DNA of 64,000 bases from Variovorax sp. PAMC28562 (GCF_014303735.1 NZ_CP060296.1:3989501-4053500); one strand, 5' to 3'. Counted from the first letter of the stretch, positions 26,598 to 35,717 are shown. Translations and numbers: made by a program. Notes: generated by a model not told the origin, from the sequence alone.

Positions 26598-29500
26598 ATG
26601 GACCTCCCCCATCTCACGGCGGGCAAGCGATTCACGCTGCCGCGCCCCCCGTTGTCGGCCGACGCGCTCATGCTGGCGCAGCTCGCGACACGCGAAAAAA
26701 CCGCTGGTCGTGCGACTGCAGTGTTCACCGCTGACGCCAACGACGCGCAGCGACTGATCGACGAAATCGCCTTCTTTGCACCGGAGCTTCGCTGTGCGCT
26801 GTTTCCCGACTGGGAGACGCTGCCCTACGACAGCTTCTCGCCGCACCAGGACTTGATCAGCGAGCGGCTGGCCACCCTCTGGCGCATCAGCCAGAAAGAG
26901 GCGGACGTCGTCCTCGTGCCCGCCACCACTGCGCTGTACCGGCTGGCGCCGCCATCGTTTCTGGCGGGCTACACCTTTCACTTCAAGACCAAGCAAAAGC
27001 TGCAGGACACCAAGCTCAAGGCGCAGCTCACCCTCGCCGGCTACACGCACGTCACGCAGGTCGTGAGCCCGGGCGAATACGCGGTGCGCGGCGGCCTGAT
27101 CGACCTGTTCCCCATGGGTTCGCTCGTGCCCTTTCGGGTCGACCTGTTCGACGACGAAATCGACTCGATCCGCACCTTCGATCCCGACACGCAGCGCAGC
27201 CTCTATCCCGTGCCCGAAGTGCGGTTGCTGCCTGGACGAGAGTTCCCGATGGACGACGACGCCCGCGCACGCTTTCGCAGCCGCTGGCGCGAAATGCTCG
27301 AAGGCGATCCGACCAGGAGCCGCATCTACAAGGACATGGGCAACGGCGTCGCGACCGCCGGCATCGAATACTACCTGCCGCTCTTTTTCGAAGAGACGGC
27401 GACGGTGTTCGACTATCTCGGTGCCGACACCACCGTTGTCTTGCACGGCGACCTGGAGCCGGCGTTCCAGCATTTCTGGCAGGACACCGGCGAGCGCTAC
27501 CGGCTGGTGCGCGGCGACCCTGAGCGGCCCGCGCTGCCACCGGAAACGCTGTTCCTGAGTGCCGAACAGTTCTACCTGCGGGCCAAGCCGCATGCGCAGC
27601 TGGCCATCCGCTCGGTCGATGACAGCGTGCCTTACGCCGAGTTCGACAAGCTACCGCCCTTCGCCGTCGTTCGCGGCGCAGACGATCCGCTGGTCGGCCT
27701 CAAGCTGCACATCGACGCCACGCCGCACCGCGTGCTGCTCATCGCCGAGAGCGACGGCCGGCGCGAGAGCCTGCTCGACTTCCTGCGGGCCAGCGGCGTC
27801 AATCCGCCTTCGTTCGATTCGCTCGCCGAGTTCGAGGCGTCGCCCGACGAGAAGATCGGCATCGCCACCGCAGCGCTGGTCGCCGGTTTCGCATGGCGCG
27901 AGACAGGCATCGACTTCGTCACTGAAACCGAGCTGTTCGCGACCACGCCGACCACGCGCCGCCGCAACAAAAAGCAGGAACAGGTCAGCGATGTCGAGGC
28001 GCTGATCAAGGATCTGTCGGAACTCAAGGTCGGTGACCCGGTGGTGCATTCCGCGCATGGCATCGGACGCTACCGTGGCCTCGTGCACATGGACCTCGGT
28101 CAGGGCGTCGACGCCGAAGGCAAGCCGCTGCTGCAGGAGATGCTGCACCTCGAGTACGCCGACAAGGCGACGCTCTATGTGCCGGTGAGCCAATTGCACC
28201 AGATCAGCCGCTACACCGGCGTCAGTGCGGACGAGGCGCCGCTGCACAAGCTGGGCTCCGGTCAGTGGGAGAAGGCCAAGCGCCGCGCCGCAGAACAAGT
28301 ACGCGATTCGGCGGCCGAACTGCTCAACATCTACGCGCGGCGGGCGACTCGCCAGGGCCACGCGTTCCGCTATTCAGCCGCCGACTACGAAGTGTTTGCC
28401 AATGACTTCGGCTTCGAGGAAACGGCTGACCAGAAGGGCGCGATCCACGCCGTCATTCAGGACATGATCTCGCCGCAACCGATGGACCGGCTGGTGTGCG
28501 GCGACGTCGGCTTCGGCAAGACCGAGGTGGCCTTGCGCGCCGCTTTCATATCGGTCACGGGTGGCAAGCAGGTCGCGATTCTGGCGCCGACCACCCTTTT
28601 GGCCGAGCAGCACTACCAGACGTTGGTCGACCGCTTTGCCAAGTGGCCGGTCAAGGTGGCCGAGATGAGCCGCTTTCGTTCCGCGAAAGAGATCACCGCC
28701 GCCGCCAAGGGGCTGGCAGAAGGCACGGTCGACATCGTCGTCGGCACGCACAAGCTGCTTTCAGCATCGGTCAAGTTCAAGAACCTCGGCCTGCTCATCA
28801 TCGACGAGGAGCATCGTTTCGGCGTGCGCCACAAGGAGGCCATGAAGGCGATGCGCGCCGAGGTCGACGTGCTCACGCTGACTGCCACGCCGATTCCGCG
28901 CACGCTCGGCATGGCGCTCGAAGGGCTGCGCGACCTGAGCGTGATCGCGACCGCGCCGCAGCGCCGGCTCGCCATCAAGACCTTCGTGCGCAACGAAGGC
29001 ACCGGCGTGATTCGCGAAGCCGTGCTGCGCGAGCTGAAGCGCGGCGGGCAGGTCTACTTTTTGCACAACGAAGTCGACACCATCCAGAACCGACGCCAAA
29101 AGCTCGAAGAAATCTTGCCCGAGGCTCGCATCGCCGTGGCCCACGGCCAGATGCCGGAGCGTGAGCTTGAACGTGTGATGCGCGACTTCGTGGCGCAGCG
29201 CTACAACCTGCTGTTGTGCTCGACCATCATCGAGACCGGCATCGACGTGCCGACCGCCAACACCATCGTCATGAGCCGCGCCGACAAGTTCGGCCTGGCG
29301 CAACTGCACCAGCTGCGTGGCCGCGTCGGGCGCAGTCACCACCAGGCCTATGCCTACCTGATGGTCCCCGACATCGAAGGCCTGACCAAGCACGCCGCAC
29401 AGCGGCTCGAAGCCATCCAGCAGATGGAAGAGCTCGGCTCGGGCTTCTACCTGGCGATGCACGACTTGGAGATTCGCGGCGCGGGCGAAGTGCTCGGCGA

Positions 29501-30077
29501 CAACCAGAGCGGCAACATGATGGAGATCGGTTTCCAGCTCTACAACGAGATGCTGAGCGAAGCCGTCCGATCGCTCAAGGCGGGTGAAGAACCGGACTTG
29601 CTGTCGCCGCTCAGCGTCACGACCGAGATCAACCTGCACGCCCCTGCGCTGCTGCCGGACACCTACTGCGGCGACGTGCATTTGCGCCTGTCGTTCTACA
29701 AGAAGCTGGCGACCGCGAAGACCTCCGACCAAATCGACATCCTGTTGGAAGAGATCGTCGACCGCTTCGGCAAGTTGCCGCCGCAGGCGCAGACACTCAT
29801 CGACACGCACCGCCTGCGCGTGCTCGCGCGGCCTTACGGCGTCATCAAGGTCGACGCTGCGCCGGGCGTGATTCACATCACTTTCAAGAAAGACCCGCCG
29901 GTCGATTCGATGGCGATCATTCACCTGATCCAGAAGAACAAGCACATCAAGCTGGCCGGCAACGAAAAGCTGCGCATCGAACGCGAGTTGAGGGAGCCGA
30001 AAGAGCGGGCGCAGATGGTGCGGGATGTGCTGCGGAGCCTGGGACAGCCGATCGTCAAGGAAGCGGTCGTTGCATGA
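26598..30077 (+). CDS. mfd: Transcription-repair coupling factor
   Basis: Mfd pushes stalled RNA polymerase off damaged DNA and recruits the UvrABC machinery. The 1,159-residue protein has the UvrB-like N-terminal modules (FPDWETLPYDSFSPHQDLISERL) and the RNA-polymerase-interacting CarD-like domain (LKVGDPVVHSAHGIGRYRG). The translocase motor has Walker A GDVGFGKTEVALRAAF, LLIIDEEHRFGVRHKE, TLTATPIPRTLGMAL and GRVGRSHHQAYAYL. The C-terminal TRCF domain closes it. It overlaps serB by four bases. Confidence 0.97.
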   Translation: MDLPHLTAGKRFTLPRPPLSADALMLAQLATREKTAGRATAVFTADANDAQRLIDEIAFFAPELRCALFPDWETLPYDSFSPHQDLISERLATLWRISQKEADVVLVPATTALYRLAPPSFLAGYTFHFKTKQKLQDTKLKAQLTLAGYTHVTQVVSPGEYAVRGGLIDLFPMGSLVPFRVDLFDDEIDSIRTFDPDTQRSLYPVPEVRLLPGREFPMDDDARARFRSRWREMLEGDPTRSRIYKDMGNGVATAGIEYYLPLFFEETATVFDYLGADTTVVLHGDLEPAFQHFWQDTGERYRLVRGDPERPALPPETLFLSAEQFYLRAKPHAQLAIRSVDDSVPYAEFDKLPPFAVVRGADDPLVGLKLHIDATPHRVLLIAESDGRRESLLDFLRASGVNPPSFDSLAEFEASPDEKIGIATAALVAGFAWRETGIDFVTETELFATTPTTRRRNKKQEQVSDVEALIKDLSELKVGDPVVHSAHGIGRYRGLVHMDLGQGVDAEGKPLLQEMLHLEYADKATLYVPVSQLHQISRYTGVSADEAPLHKLGSGQWEKAKRRAAEQVRDSAAELLNIYARRATRQGHAFRYSAADYEVFANDFGFEETADQKGAIHAVIQDMISPQPMDRLVCGDVGFGKTEVALRAAFISVTGGKQVAILAPTTLLAEQHYQTLVDRFAKWPVKVAEMSRFRSAKEITAAAKGLAEGTVDIVVGTHKLLSASVKFKNLGLLIIDEEHRFGVRHKEAMKAMRAEVDVLTLTATPIPRTLGMALEGLRDLSVIATAPQRRLAIKTFVRNEGTGVIREAVLRELKRGGQVYFLHNEVDTIQNRRQKLEEILPEARIAVAHGQMPERELERVMRDFVAQRYNLLLCSTIIETGIDVPTANTIVMSRADKFGLAQLHQLRGRVGRSHHQAYAYLMVPDIEGLTKHAAQRLEAIQQMEELGSGFYLAMHDLEIRGAGEVLGDNQSGNMMEIGFQLYNEMLSEAVRSLKAGEEPDLLSPLSVTTEINLHAPALLPDTYCGDVHLRLSFYKKLATAKTSDQIDILLEEIVDRFGKLPPQAQTLIDTHRLRVLARPYGVIKVDAAPGVIHITFKKDPPVDSMAIIHLIQKNKHIKLAGNEKLRIERELREPKERAQMVRDVLRSLGQPIVKEAVVA

Positions 30078-30787
30078 GCGAACTTAAAGAACCGTCACCC
30101 GGCTTGGTCATCCAGCGCCTCACGCCCCCGCTGCGCCTCGCCGACTTCAAACTCATCGCCTTCGACATGGATTCGACGCTGATCAACATTGAGTGCATCG
30201 ACGAGATCGCAGACGCAGTCGGCAAAAAGGCCGAGGTCGCGGCCATCACCGAAGCCACCATGCGGGGCGAAATCAAGGACTTCAAGGAGAGCCTGCGCCG
30301 CCGCGTCGCCCTGTTGCGAGGCGTGCCGGTGGCTGCGCTACAGCAGGTCTACGACGAGCGCTTGCGCCTCAACCCTGGCGCCACCGAACTCGTCACGGCG
30401 TGCAAGTCAGCAGGACTCAAGGTGCTGCTGGTTTCGGGCGGGTTCACCTTCTTCGCGAACCGTGTGAAGGACCGGCTCGGCATCGACTTCGCCCGCTCCA
30501 ACCTGCTCGAAGAGGCCGACGGCAAGCTCACCGGCGCGGTCGCACAGCAAAGCTGGGGCGATATCTGCGACGGCGTCGAGAAGCGCCGCACGCTGCTCGA
30601 AGTGGCTTCTTTGCTCGGCATCTCGCCGGCCGAAACCATCGCCGTCGGCGACGGTGCCAACGACCTTCCGATGATGGCTGAAGCCGGCGTGTCGGTCGCC
30701 TATCACGCCAAGCCGAAGGTTCGCGAACAGGCCATGGTGGCAATCAACGAAGGTGGCCTCGACCGGCTGCTGGAGATCCTGCGGTAA
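30074..30787 (+). CDS. serB: Phosphoserine phosphatase
   Basis: SerB carries out the last step of serine synthesis. The 237-residue HAD-family protein has the nucleophile motif FDMDSTLINIECIDEIAD, motif II Ser in LLVSGGFTFFANRVKD, and motif III/IV in AVGDGANDLPMMAEAGVSVAYHAKP. It lacks the N-terminal ACT domain found in some SerB proteins. The ATG overlaps the mfd stop codon (ATGA), so it is probably translated from the mfd message. Confidence 0.95.
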   Translation: MSELKEPSPGLVIQRLTPPLRLADFKLIAFDMDSTLINIECIDEIADAVGKKAEVAAITEATMRGEIKDFKESLRRRVALLRGVPVAALQQVYDERLRLNPGATELVTACKSAGLKVLLVSGGFTFFANRVKDRLGIDFARSNLLEEADGKLTGAVAQQSWGDICDGVEKRRTLLEVASLLGISPAETIAVGDGANDLPMMAEAGVSVAYHAKPKVREQAMVAINEGGLDRLLEILR

Positions 30788-30788
30788 A

Positions 30789-30804
30789 CGACGCTAATGC
30801 GTCG
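30789..30804. terminator. Possible shared hairpin between serB and dps
   Basis: CGACGC (30789-30794) pairs with GCGTCG (30799-30804) around a TAAT loop, in the short gap between these convergent genes. There is no T-run on either side, so termination is only suggested by position. Confidence 0.3.
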
Positions 30805-30809
30805 ACGGA

Positions 30810-31352
30810 TCAGGCCGGTGTACCGCGCCGGCTGGATTCGAACAGGAACCAGGTGCGCCGCTCGGTTTCGTCGATCCAGTTTTCGAGCAGGCTCGACGAC
30901 GCGATGTCGCGATGCTCGTCGGTCACGTTGTGGGCTTCGCGCAGGCGGGCCGCCAGCGTCGCATTGTCTTCGCGCAGCTCAGACAGCATGTCGAGCGGAT
31001 CGACATAGTCGCTGTCGTTGTCGCTGATGCGCTGCATGCGCGCGATGTGGCCGATGGAACGCAGGGTCGTTCCGCCCGTCTTCCGGATTCGCTCGGCGAT
31101 CGGGTCGGTCATGGCGTACAGCTGGTCGCCCTGTTCGTCGAGCAGCAAGTGATAGTCGCGAAAGTGCGGGCCGCTCATGTGCCAGTGGAAATTCTTGGTC
31201 TTCAGATAAAGCGCGAACACATCGGCCAGAACGCCGTTGAGCGCCGCCGCGATATCGACCGTGGCCTCGGCTGCCAAGTCGCTCGGCGTCGCGAGCGGAG
31301 CCTTGCGACGTGTCTTGAGGTCAGCAGTTTTGCTGGCGGTGGGTTTTGCCAT
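30810..31352 (-). CDS. dps: Dps-family DNA-binding ferritin-like protein
   Basis: Dps forms a 12-mer that oxidises and stores iron and coats DNA under starvation or peroxide stress. The 180-residue protein starts with a basic Lys/Thr/Ala tail (MAKPTASKTADLKTRRK) suited to DNA binding. The four-helix ferritin domain follows, with the ferroxidase motif KTKNFHWHMSGPHFRDYHLL, then DEQGDQLYAMTDPIAERIRK. The open frame extends to 31508, but AAAGGG lies before the ATG at 31352, which is the family start. Confidence 0.93.
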   Translation of the reverse strand: MAKPTASKTADLKTRRKAPLATPSDLAAEATVDIAAALNGVLADVFALYLKTKNFHWHMSGPHFRDYHLLLDEQGDQLYAMTDPIAERIRKTGGTTLRSIGHIARMQRISDNDSDYVDPLDMLSELREDNATLAARLREAHNVTDEHRDIASSSLLENWIDETERRTWFLFESSRRGTPA

Positions 31353-31383
31353 GGTGAGCCCTTTCGTTTGAGGAAAATGAACT

Positions 31384-31722
31384 TTAAGCCTTTGCTTGGG
31401 GCAGCGCATTCCCCTCAAGTGCGGGTGTGCCCGATGCTGGTTTGGCCGTGCGATGACCCGGCTTGCCGAGGATCTCAACGTAAAACTGCGGGCCGGCTTC
31501 TTTGGCAACGCCGTCCATCAGTGCGGTCAACGCCGACAGGTGCACCGCTTCAGCCGTTTCAGCGGTCGTGCCGAACTTGCAATCGAAGTCGAGAAAATCA
31601 GTGTCTGCCTGCATCGGGCGCCGACGCTCCCGCTTGATGTATTTGCGGACCTCATGCTTGATCGCCTCGAGAACGCGGTCGGGTTGCTTGCCTTCGGGGC
31701 GCAGCTGGAAAGTCTTTTTCAT
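31384..31722 (-). CDS. Conserved small protein (DUF6172-like)
   Basis: This 112-residue soluble protein begins MKKTFQLRPEGKQPDRVLEAIKHEVRKY in two recognisable pieces. It contains IKRERRRPMQADTDFLDFDCKFG and FYVEILGKPGHRT. I recognise it as like the uncharacterised DUF6172 family of proteobacteria; its function is unknown. The C-terminus after GHRT is a low-complexity tail. It is upstream of dps on the same strand with a 31-base gap, so it may share a transcript with dps. Confidence 0.75.
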   Translation of the reverse strand: MKKTFQLRPEGKQPDRVLEAIKHEVRKYIKRERRRPMQADTDFLDFDCKFGTTAETAEAVHLSALTALMDGVAKEAGPQFYVEILGKPGHRTAKPASGTPALEGNALPQAKA

Positions 31723-31810
31723 GGGTCATCGTACCGTGCGCCCCCGCGCCAATGACAATGACTGCAGACCGCGGCTACATTCGGCACTCAACGCGCATCA
31801 GGGAAATTTC

Positions 31811-32038
31811 ATGGCACGGGCAAACGATTGGGCAAGCAAGGTGATGTCGCTCATCAACGGCGGCAACGCAGGCGCGGCGATCGCGCAGATCAAGGTAGCA
31901 CCCAGCGTCAAGGATCTGAAGGCGCTGCAAACGATCATGACGCTGTCGCGTCTGTCGGGCCGCTGGCCCAATGTCGACGCTGCCATCGCGGACAACCTCG
32001 TGGCGCTCGGAGCGCCGCGGCTGCACCGCTCGCCGTAA
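31811..32038 (+). CDS. Small hypothetical protein, 75 residues
   Basis: The ATG at 31811 is preceded by AGGGAAA. The product is a small, soluble, mostly helical protein (MARANDWASKVMSLINGG, then IAQIKVAPSVKDLKALQTIM and LSGRWPNVDAAIADN). The frame stays open further upstream, but that part lies antisense to the DUF6172-like gene. No family was recognised. It converges on the aminotransferase gene, with three bases between their stop codons. Confidence 0.6.
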   Translation: MARANDWASKVMSLINGGNAGAAIAQIKVAPSVKDLKALQTIMTLSRLSGRWPNVDAAIADNLVALGAPRLHRSP

Positions 32039-32041
32039 CTT

Positions 32042-33229
32042 TCAGAGCGCCTTGCCCAGCCGCGCGATGCCTTCTTCGATCTTCTCGACGTTGGCCGTCG
32101 CGAAGCTCAGGCGCAAGGTTGCCATGTCGGGCTTCTCCGCATAGAACGGCGCGCCGGGCACGAAGGCCACGCGCTGTTCGATGGCCCGTTTAGCGAACGC
32201 AGCCGCATCCGACGACCTGCCGTTCGCGCCCGTGAGTCGGGCCCAGAAAAACAGTCCGCCATCCGGCTGCTCGAAGGCAATGGCATCGCCCAGCGCACGT
32301 TTCAGCGCTGCAGCCATCGCCTTGGCACGCTCGCCGTAGACCTTGCGCACGTTGTCCAGCGTTGCCGGCATACGGCCGCTCTTCAGGTACTGGCCGGCGG
32401 TCGCCTGCGCGAAGGTGCTGGTGTGCGCATCGCTGAACTGCTTGCACATGGTGGCTTTGGCCAGCAGTTCGGCCGGCGCGATCATCCAGCCGATGCGCAG
32501 GCCCGGGCTCAGCACTTTGCTCATGCTGCCGCAGTGCGCAAGCAGCTCGCGGCTGCCGGGCACGTCTTTGCTCAAAGCCATGATCGACGGCGGTGGCGGC
32601 TCGTTGAAGTACAGATCGCCGTACGGGTCGTCTTCGACGATCAGCGTCTGGTACTTCACTGCAAGTTCGAGCACCTTCTTGCGCCGCTCCAGCGTCAGCA
32701 GCGCGCCGCTCGGGTTGCCGAAGGTCGGAATCAGGTAGACGAACTTGGGCTTGTGCTCGGCGATGAGCGCCTCGAGCTCGTCGGTCTTCACGCCGTGCGC
32801 GTCGATCGGTGCGCTGATGAGCTGCGCGCCATACAGCCGGAAGCACTGGATGGTCGCGAGGAATGTCGGCCCTTCGACGATGACCTTGTCGCCAGGCGAG
32901 ATCATCGTCTTGCCGAGCAGATCGAGCGCCTGCTGGCTGCCGGTCGTCACGATCAGGCCGCTCGGATCGACATCGACGCCTTTGCTCTTCATGAAGGCGC
33001 TCAGTTGCATGCGCAGCGGCTCATAGCCTTCGGTGGCGCCGTATTGCAGGGCTCCGGACGCCTCTTCGTTCAAGGCCCTGGCGCTGGCTTCTTTCAGGCC
33101 CTCGACGTCGAACATGGCGCTGTCCGGAAAGCCCCCTGCAAAGCTGATGATGCCGGGTGTGCCGAGCAGCTTGAAGAGTTCGCGAATGGCGGAGGTTTCG
33201 ACGTTGTCGAGGCGGGAGGCGAATTGCAT
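32042..33229 (-). CDS. PLP-dependent aminotransferase (class I, 2-aminoadipate/MocR-domain type)
   Basis: This is a fold-type I aminotransferase of 395 residues. It has IISFAGGFPDSAMFD at the N-terminus, TTGSQQALDLLGK, YLIPTFGNPSGALLTLERR, IVEDDPYGDLYFNE, and the cofactor Lys in HCGSMSKVLSPGLRIGWMIAP. This pattern fits the LysN/KAT-II group, which acts on 2-aminoadipate, aromatic or branched amino acids. The exact substrate is not settled by sequence. The ATG at 33229 (MQFASRLDNVE) is chosen over the longer frame to 33265. The gene is divergent from hipB. Confidence 0.88.
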   Translation of the reverse strand: MQFASRLDNVETSAIRELFKLLGTPGIISFAGGFPDSAMFDVEGLKEASARALNEEASGALQYGATEGYEPLRMQLSAFMKSKGVDVDPSGLIVTTGSQQALDLLGKTMISPGDKVIVEGPTFLATIQCFRLYGAQLISAPIDAHGVKTDELEALIAEHKPKFVYLIPTFGNPSGALLTLERRKKVLELAVKYQTLIVEDDPYGDLYFNEPPPPSIMALSKDVPGSRELLAHCGSMSKVLSPGLRIGWMIAPAELLAKATMCKQFSDAHTSTFAQATAGQYLKSGRMPATLDNVRKVYGERAKAMAAALKRALGDAIAFEQPDGGLFFWARLTGANGRSSDAAAFAKRAIEQRVAFVPGAPFYAEKPDMATLRLSFATANVEKIEEGIARLGKAL

Positions 33230-33290
33230 GGTGATTTCACTTTCTGACCGCCATTGTCGAACCAAGAAGGCCGCTGCGCATTACCAGTCC

Positions 33291-33355
33291 AAGGTAGTTT
33301 ATTGACTTTACTATTTTTGAGTAGTAAATTCCCTTCACCACTTTAAGGTAGTAAG
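33291..33355 (+). promoter_or_regulatory. hipBA promoter and operator array
   Basis: A -35 element TTGACT (33302-33307) and a -10 element TAAATT (33325-33330) are 17 bases apart. A perfect seven-base inverted repeat, TTTACTA (33307-33313) and TAGTAAA (33322-33328), overlaps both. Related heptamers TAGTTTA (33295), TAGTAAA (33322) and TAGTAAG (33349) recur every 27 bases. This fits autorepression by HipB with HipA as co-repressor, as known for E. coli hipBA. Confidence 0.6.
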
Positions 33356-33359
33356 CCGC

Positions 33360-33620
33360 ATGCGGTATCCGCTCGAAACCAGCCAGCAACTCAGCGCCGT
33401 GCTGAAGGCATTGCGCCAGTCTCGCCACCTCACCCAAGCCGAGCTCGGCGAACAGTTGGGCGTGAACCAGAAACGCGTGGCCCGAATCGAAGCAGCGCCA
33501 GGCGTGACCAGCTTCGACCAGATCTCGCGACTGGTCGCACTCATGGGCCACCGTCTGGTGCTGGAAGCATTGCCGTCGGCCGAAGCGCCGATCACCGACA
33601 AGGGAGACACATCATGGTGA
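33360..33620 (+). CDS. hipB: HipB-like antitoxin, XRE-family regulator
   Basis: This 86-residue protein has a Cro/C1-type helix-turn-helix (LRQSRHLTQAELGEQLGVNQKRVARIEAAPG). In HipBA systems it binds operator DNA and neutralises the HipA kinase. The stop codon overlaps the hipA start region (the hipA ATG is at 33614), so the two are translationally coupled. The operator array described just upstream supports autoregulation. Confidence 0.9.
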   Translation: MRYPLETSQQLSAVLKALRQSRHLTQAELGEQLGVNQKRVARIEAAPGVTSFDQISRLVALMGHRLVLEALPSAEAPITDKGDTSW

Positions 33621-34999
33621 ACCGTTCCAAACGAGGCCGCGGCCCCCGGCACCCGCACCCGCTGACGGTCTGGATCAATGGTCAGACGGTCGGCGAATGG
33701 ACGGTTCGCGAAGGCGAGCACCGTTTTCAGTACGTCGACGAATGGACCGCTTCGCCCGCGGCACGCCGACTTTCGCTGTCGCTGCCGATGACGCCGGGTA
33801 ACGCGCCGCAGCGCGGGCCGGTGGTGCAGAACTATTTCGACAACCTTCTGCCCGACAGCGACGCGATTCGCACGCGCCTGCAAGGCAAGTTCGCGACGCC
33901 GAGCACCGACGCGTTCGACCTGCTGACAGCCATCGGCCGCGAGTGCGTCGGCGCCGTGCAATTGCTGCCGCCCGGCGTGCTGCCCACCGGCTTCGACCGG
34001 ATCGAAGCCGAGGCGCTGGATGATGCGGGCGTCGAACGCGCCATCAACGCGTCGCTGTCGGCGGGCCGCGTGCTCGGCCAGCGCGACGACGAGGACTTCC
34101 GCATTTCGATCGCCGGCGCCCAGGAAAAGACGGCCTTGCTGCAACGCGAAGGCCAGTGGTTTCGCCCGCTGAGCGCCACACCGACAACCCACATTTTCAA
34201 ACTGCCGCTCGGCCTCGTCGGCAACATGCAGGCCGACATGAAGGAGTCCGTCGAAAACGAATGGCTCTGCTCCCGCATCATGACGGCCTTCGGACTGCCG
34301 ACGGCGCATTGCGACATCGCGACCTTCGGCGAGCGCAAGGTGCTCGTGGTGCAACGCTTCGACCGCGCGCTGCAAAACGCCGGCAGTGCGCGCGGCGACG
34401 ACAGCGACCACCGCGATCCGGAATGGATCGCCCGTTTGCCGCAGGAAGATTTCTGCCAGGCACTCGGCGTGCCGGGCTCGCAGAAGTACGAGACCGACGG
34501 CGGCCCCGGCATGCGCGACATCCTGCGCGTACTCGATGCCAGCAGCAACGCCACGGCCGACAAGCTCGCCTTCGTCAAGGCGCAGATGGTGTTCTGGCTG
34601 CTTGCAGCAACCGACGGCCATGCCAAGAACTTCTCGATCTTTCTGGAGCGTGGCGGCGGCTACCGGCTTACGCCGTTCTACGACGTGCTGTCGGCCTGGC
34701 CTGTCATTGGCAGCGGCGCCAACCAGCTTGCTTTTCAAAAGGCCAAGCTGGCGATGGCACTGCGCAGCAAGAGCTCGCACTGGGCATTGCAGGATCTGCG
34801 CGCGCGCCACTGGGACGGCGTCGCCAAACTCGCGGGGCTCGGCGATGCACACGCCCTCTGCGATGAACTCCTCGCGCAGTTGCCGGGGGCGCTCGATGCA
34901 GTCGAAACCCAGCTGCCGTCCGGTTTTCCGGAGCATGTGGCGCGCACGATCTTCGAGGGTGTCCGCAACACCGCAAAGCGCCTGACCGAAGCCGATTGA
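33614..34999 (+). CDS. hipA: HipA toxin, serine/threonine kinase
   Basis: HipA phosphorylates glutamyl-tRNA synthetase in E. coli, raising (p)ppGpp and persistence. This 461-residue protein is close to the E. coli pattern. It shows the phosphate-binding loop ISIAGAQEKTALL (Ser165 corresponds to the autophosphorylated Ser150), PTTHIFKLPLG, the catalytic ATDGHAKNFSIFL, and YDVLSAWPV for metal binding. The N-terminal basic stretch (MVNRSKRGRGPRHPHP) is longer than in E. coli. It overlaps hipB by seven bases. A full-length RelA at 18.3-20.5 kb would be the expected partner. Confidence 0.92.
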   Translation: MVNRSKRGRGPRHPHPLTVWINGQTVGEWTVREGEHRFQYVDEWTASPAARRLSLSLPMTPGNAPQRGPVVQNYFDNLLPDSDAIRTRLQGKFATPSTDAFDLLTAIGRECVGAVQLLPPGVLPTGFDRIEAEALDDAGVERAINASLSAGRVLGQRDDEDFRISIAGAQEKTALLQREGQWFRPLSATPTTHIFKLPLGLVGNMQADMKESVENEWLCSRIMTAFGLPTAHCDIATFGERKVLVVQRFDRALQNAGSARGDDSDHRDPEWIARLPQEDFCQALGVPGSQKYETDGGPGMRDILRVLDASSNATADKLAFVKAQMVFWLLAATDGHAKNFSIFLERGGGYRLTPFYDVLSAWPVIGSGANQLAFQKAKLAMALRSKSSHWALQDLRARHWDGVAKLAGLGDAHALCDELLAQLPGALDAVETQLPSGFPEHVARTIFEGVRNTAKRLTEAD

Positions 35000-35036
35000 A
35001 TCCGCCGCCAGCCAAGCCGAAGAACCGACCTACATC

Positions 35037-35681
35037 ATGAAAAAAGACGACATCGTCCCCTTCTTCGCGACGCTGCAGGCGGCCAATCCGAATCCCGAAA
35101 CCGAGCTGGAATACACCACGCCTTTCGAGCTGCTGGCGGCCGTCCTGCTCTCGGCACAAGCGACCGATGTGGGCGTGAACAAGGCCACACGCAAGCTCTA
35201 TCCGGTGGCCAACACACCGCAGGCGATCTTCGACCTGGGTATCGAAGGACTCGAGAGTTACATCAAGACCATCGGGCTGTACCGCAGCAAGGCGAAGCAT
35301 CTCATCGAGACATGTCGCATGCTGATCGAACTGCATGGCAGCGAGGTGCCGAGGACGCGCGCCGAACTCGAAGCGTTGCCCGGCGTCGGGCGCAAGACTG
35401 CCAACGTGGTGCTCAACGTGGCGTTCGGCGAGCCGACGATCGCGGTCGACACGCACATCTTTCGTATCGGCAACCGCACGGGCCTGGCCCCCGGCAAGAC
35501 GCCGCTCGCGGTCGAGCTCAAGCTGGAGAAGCGCGTGCCGATGGCGTTTCGATTGCACGCGCATCACTGGCTGATATTGCATGGCCGCTATATCTGCGTG
35601 GCGCGTAAACCGAAGTGCTGGGAGTGCGCGGTGCACACGATGTGCGACTACAAACCGAAGACGCCAGCGCCTAAGACTTGA
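35037..35681 (+). CDS. nth: Endonuclease III
   Basis: This DNA glycosylase/AP lyase removes oxidised pyrimidines. The 214-residue protein has the helix-hairpin-helix LPGVGRKTANVVLNVAFG with the catalytic Lys, the catalytic Asp in VDTHIFRIGNRTG, and the C-terminal iron-sulfur ligands Cys-x6-Cys-x2-Cys-x5-Cys in CVARKPKCWECAVHTMC. It starts 37 bases after hipA on the same strand, probably by chance proximity rather than shared function. Confidence 0.96.
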   Translation: MKKDDIVPFFATLQAANPNPETELEYTTPFELLAAVLLSAQATDVGVNKATRKLYPVANTPQAIFDLGIEGLESYIKTIGLYRSKAKHLIETCRMLIELHGSEVPRTRAELEALPGVGRKTANVVLNVAFGEPTIAVDTHIFRIGNRTGLAPGKTPLAVELKLEKRVPMAFRLHAHHWLILHGRYICVARKPKCWECAVHTMCDYKPKTPAPKT

Positions 35682-35717
35682 GCGGTGGGAGCAGGCAGCG
35701 ACTGAGCACCGCTGCGC

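Noticed and set aside
26313..27593. Minus-strand open frame of 426 codons over the mfd start and ispD
   Set aside because: It overlaps the well-supported mfd and ispD coding sequences and has no domain of its own.
33266..35000. hipBA treated as part of a mobile element
   Set aside because: No integrase, terminal repeats or tRNA-associated att site were seen, and base composition looks like the flanks apart from the short AT-rich promoter.
35681..35713. Inverted repeat AGCGGTG/CACCGCT between nth and cobC as a terminator
   Set aside because: The loop is 19 bases and no T-run follows on either strand, so evidence is too weak to list.
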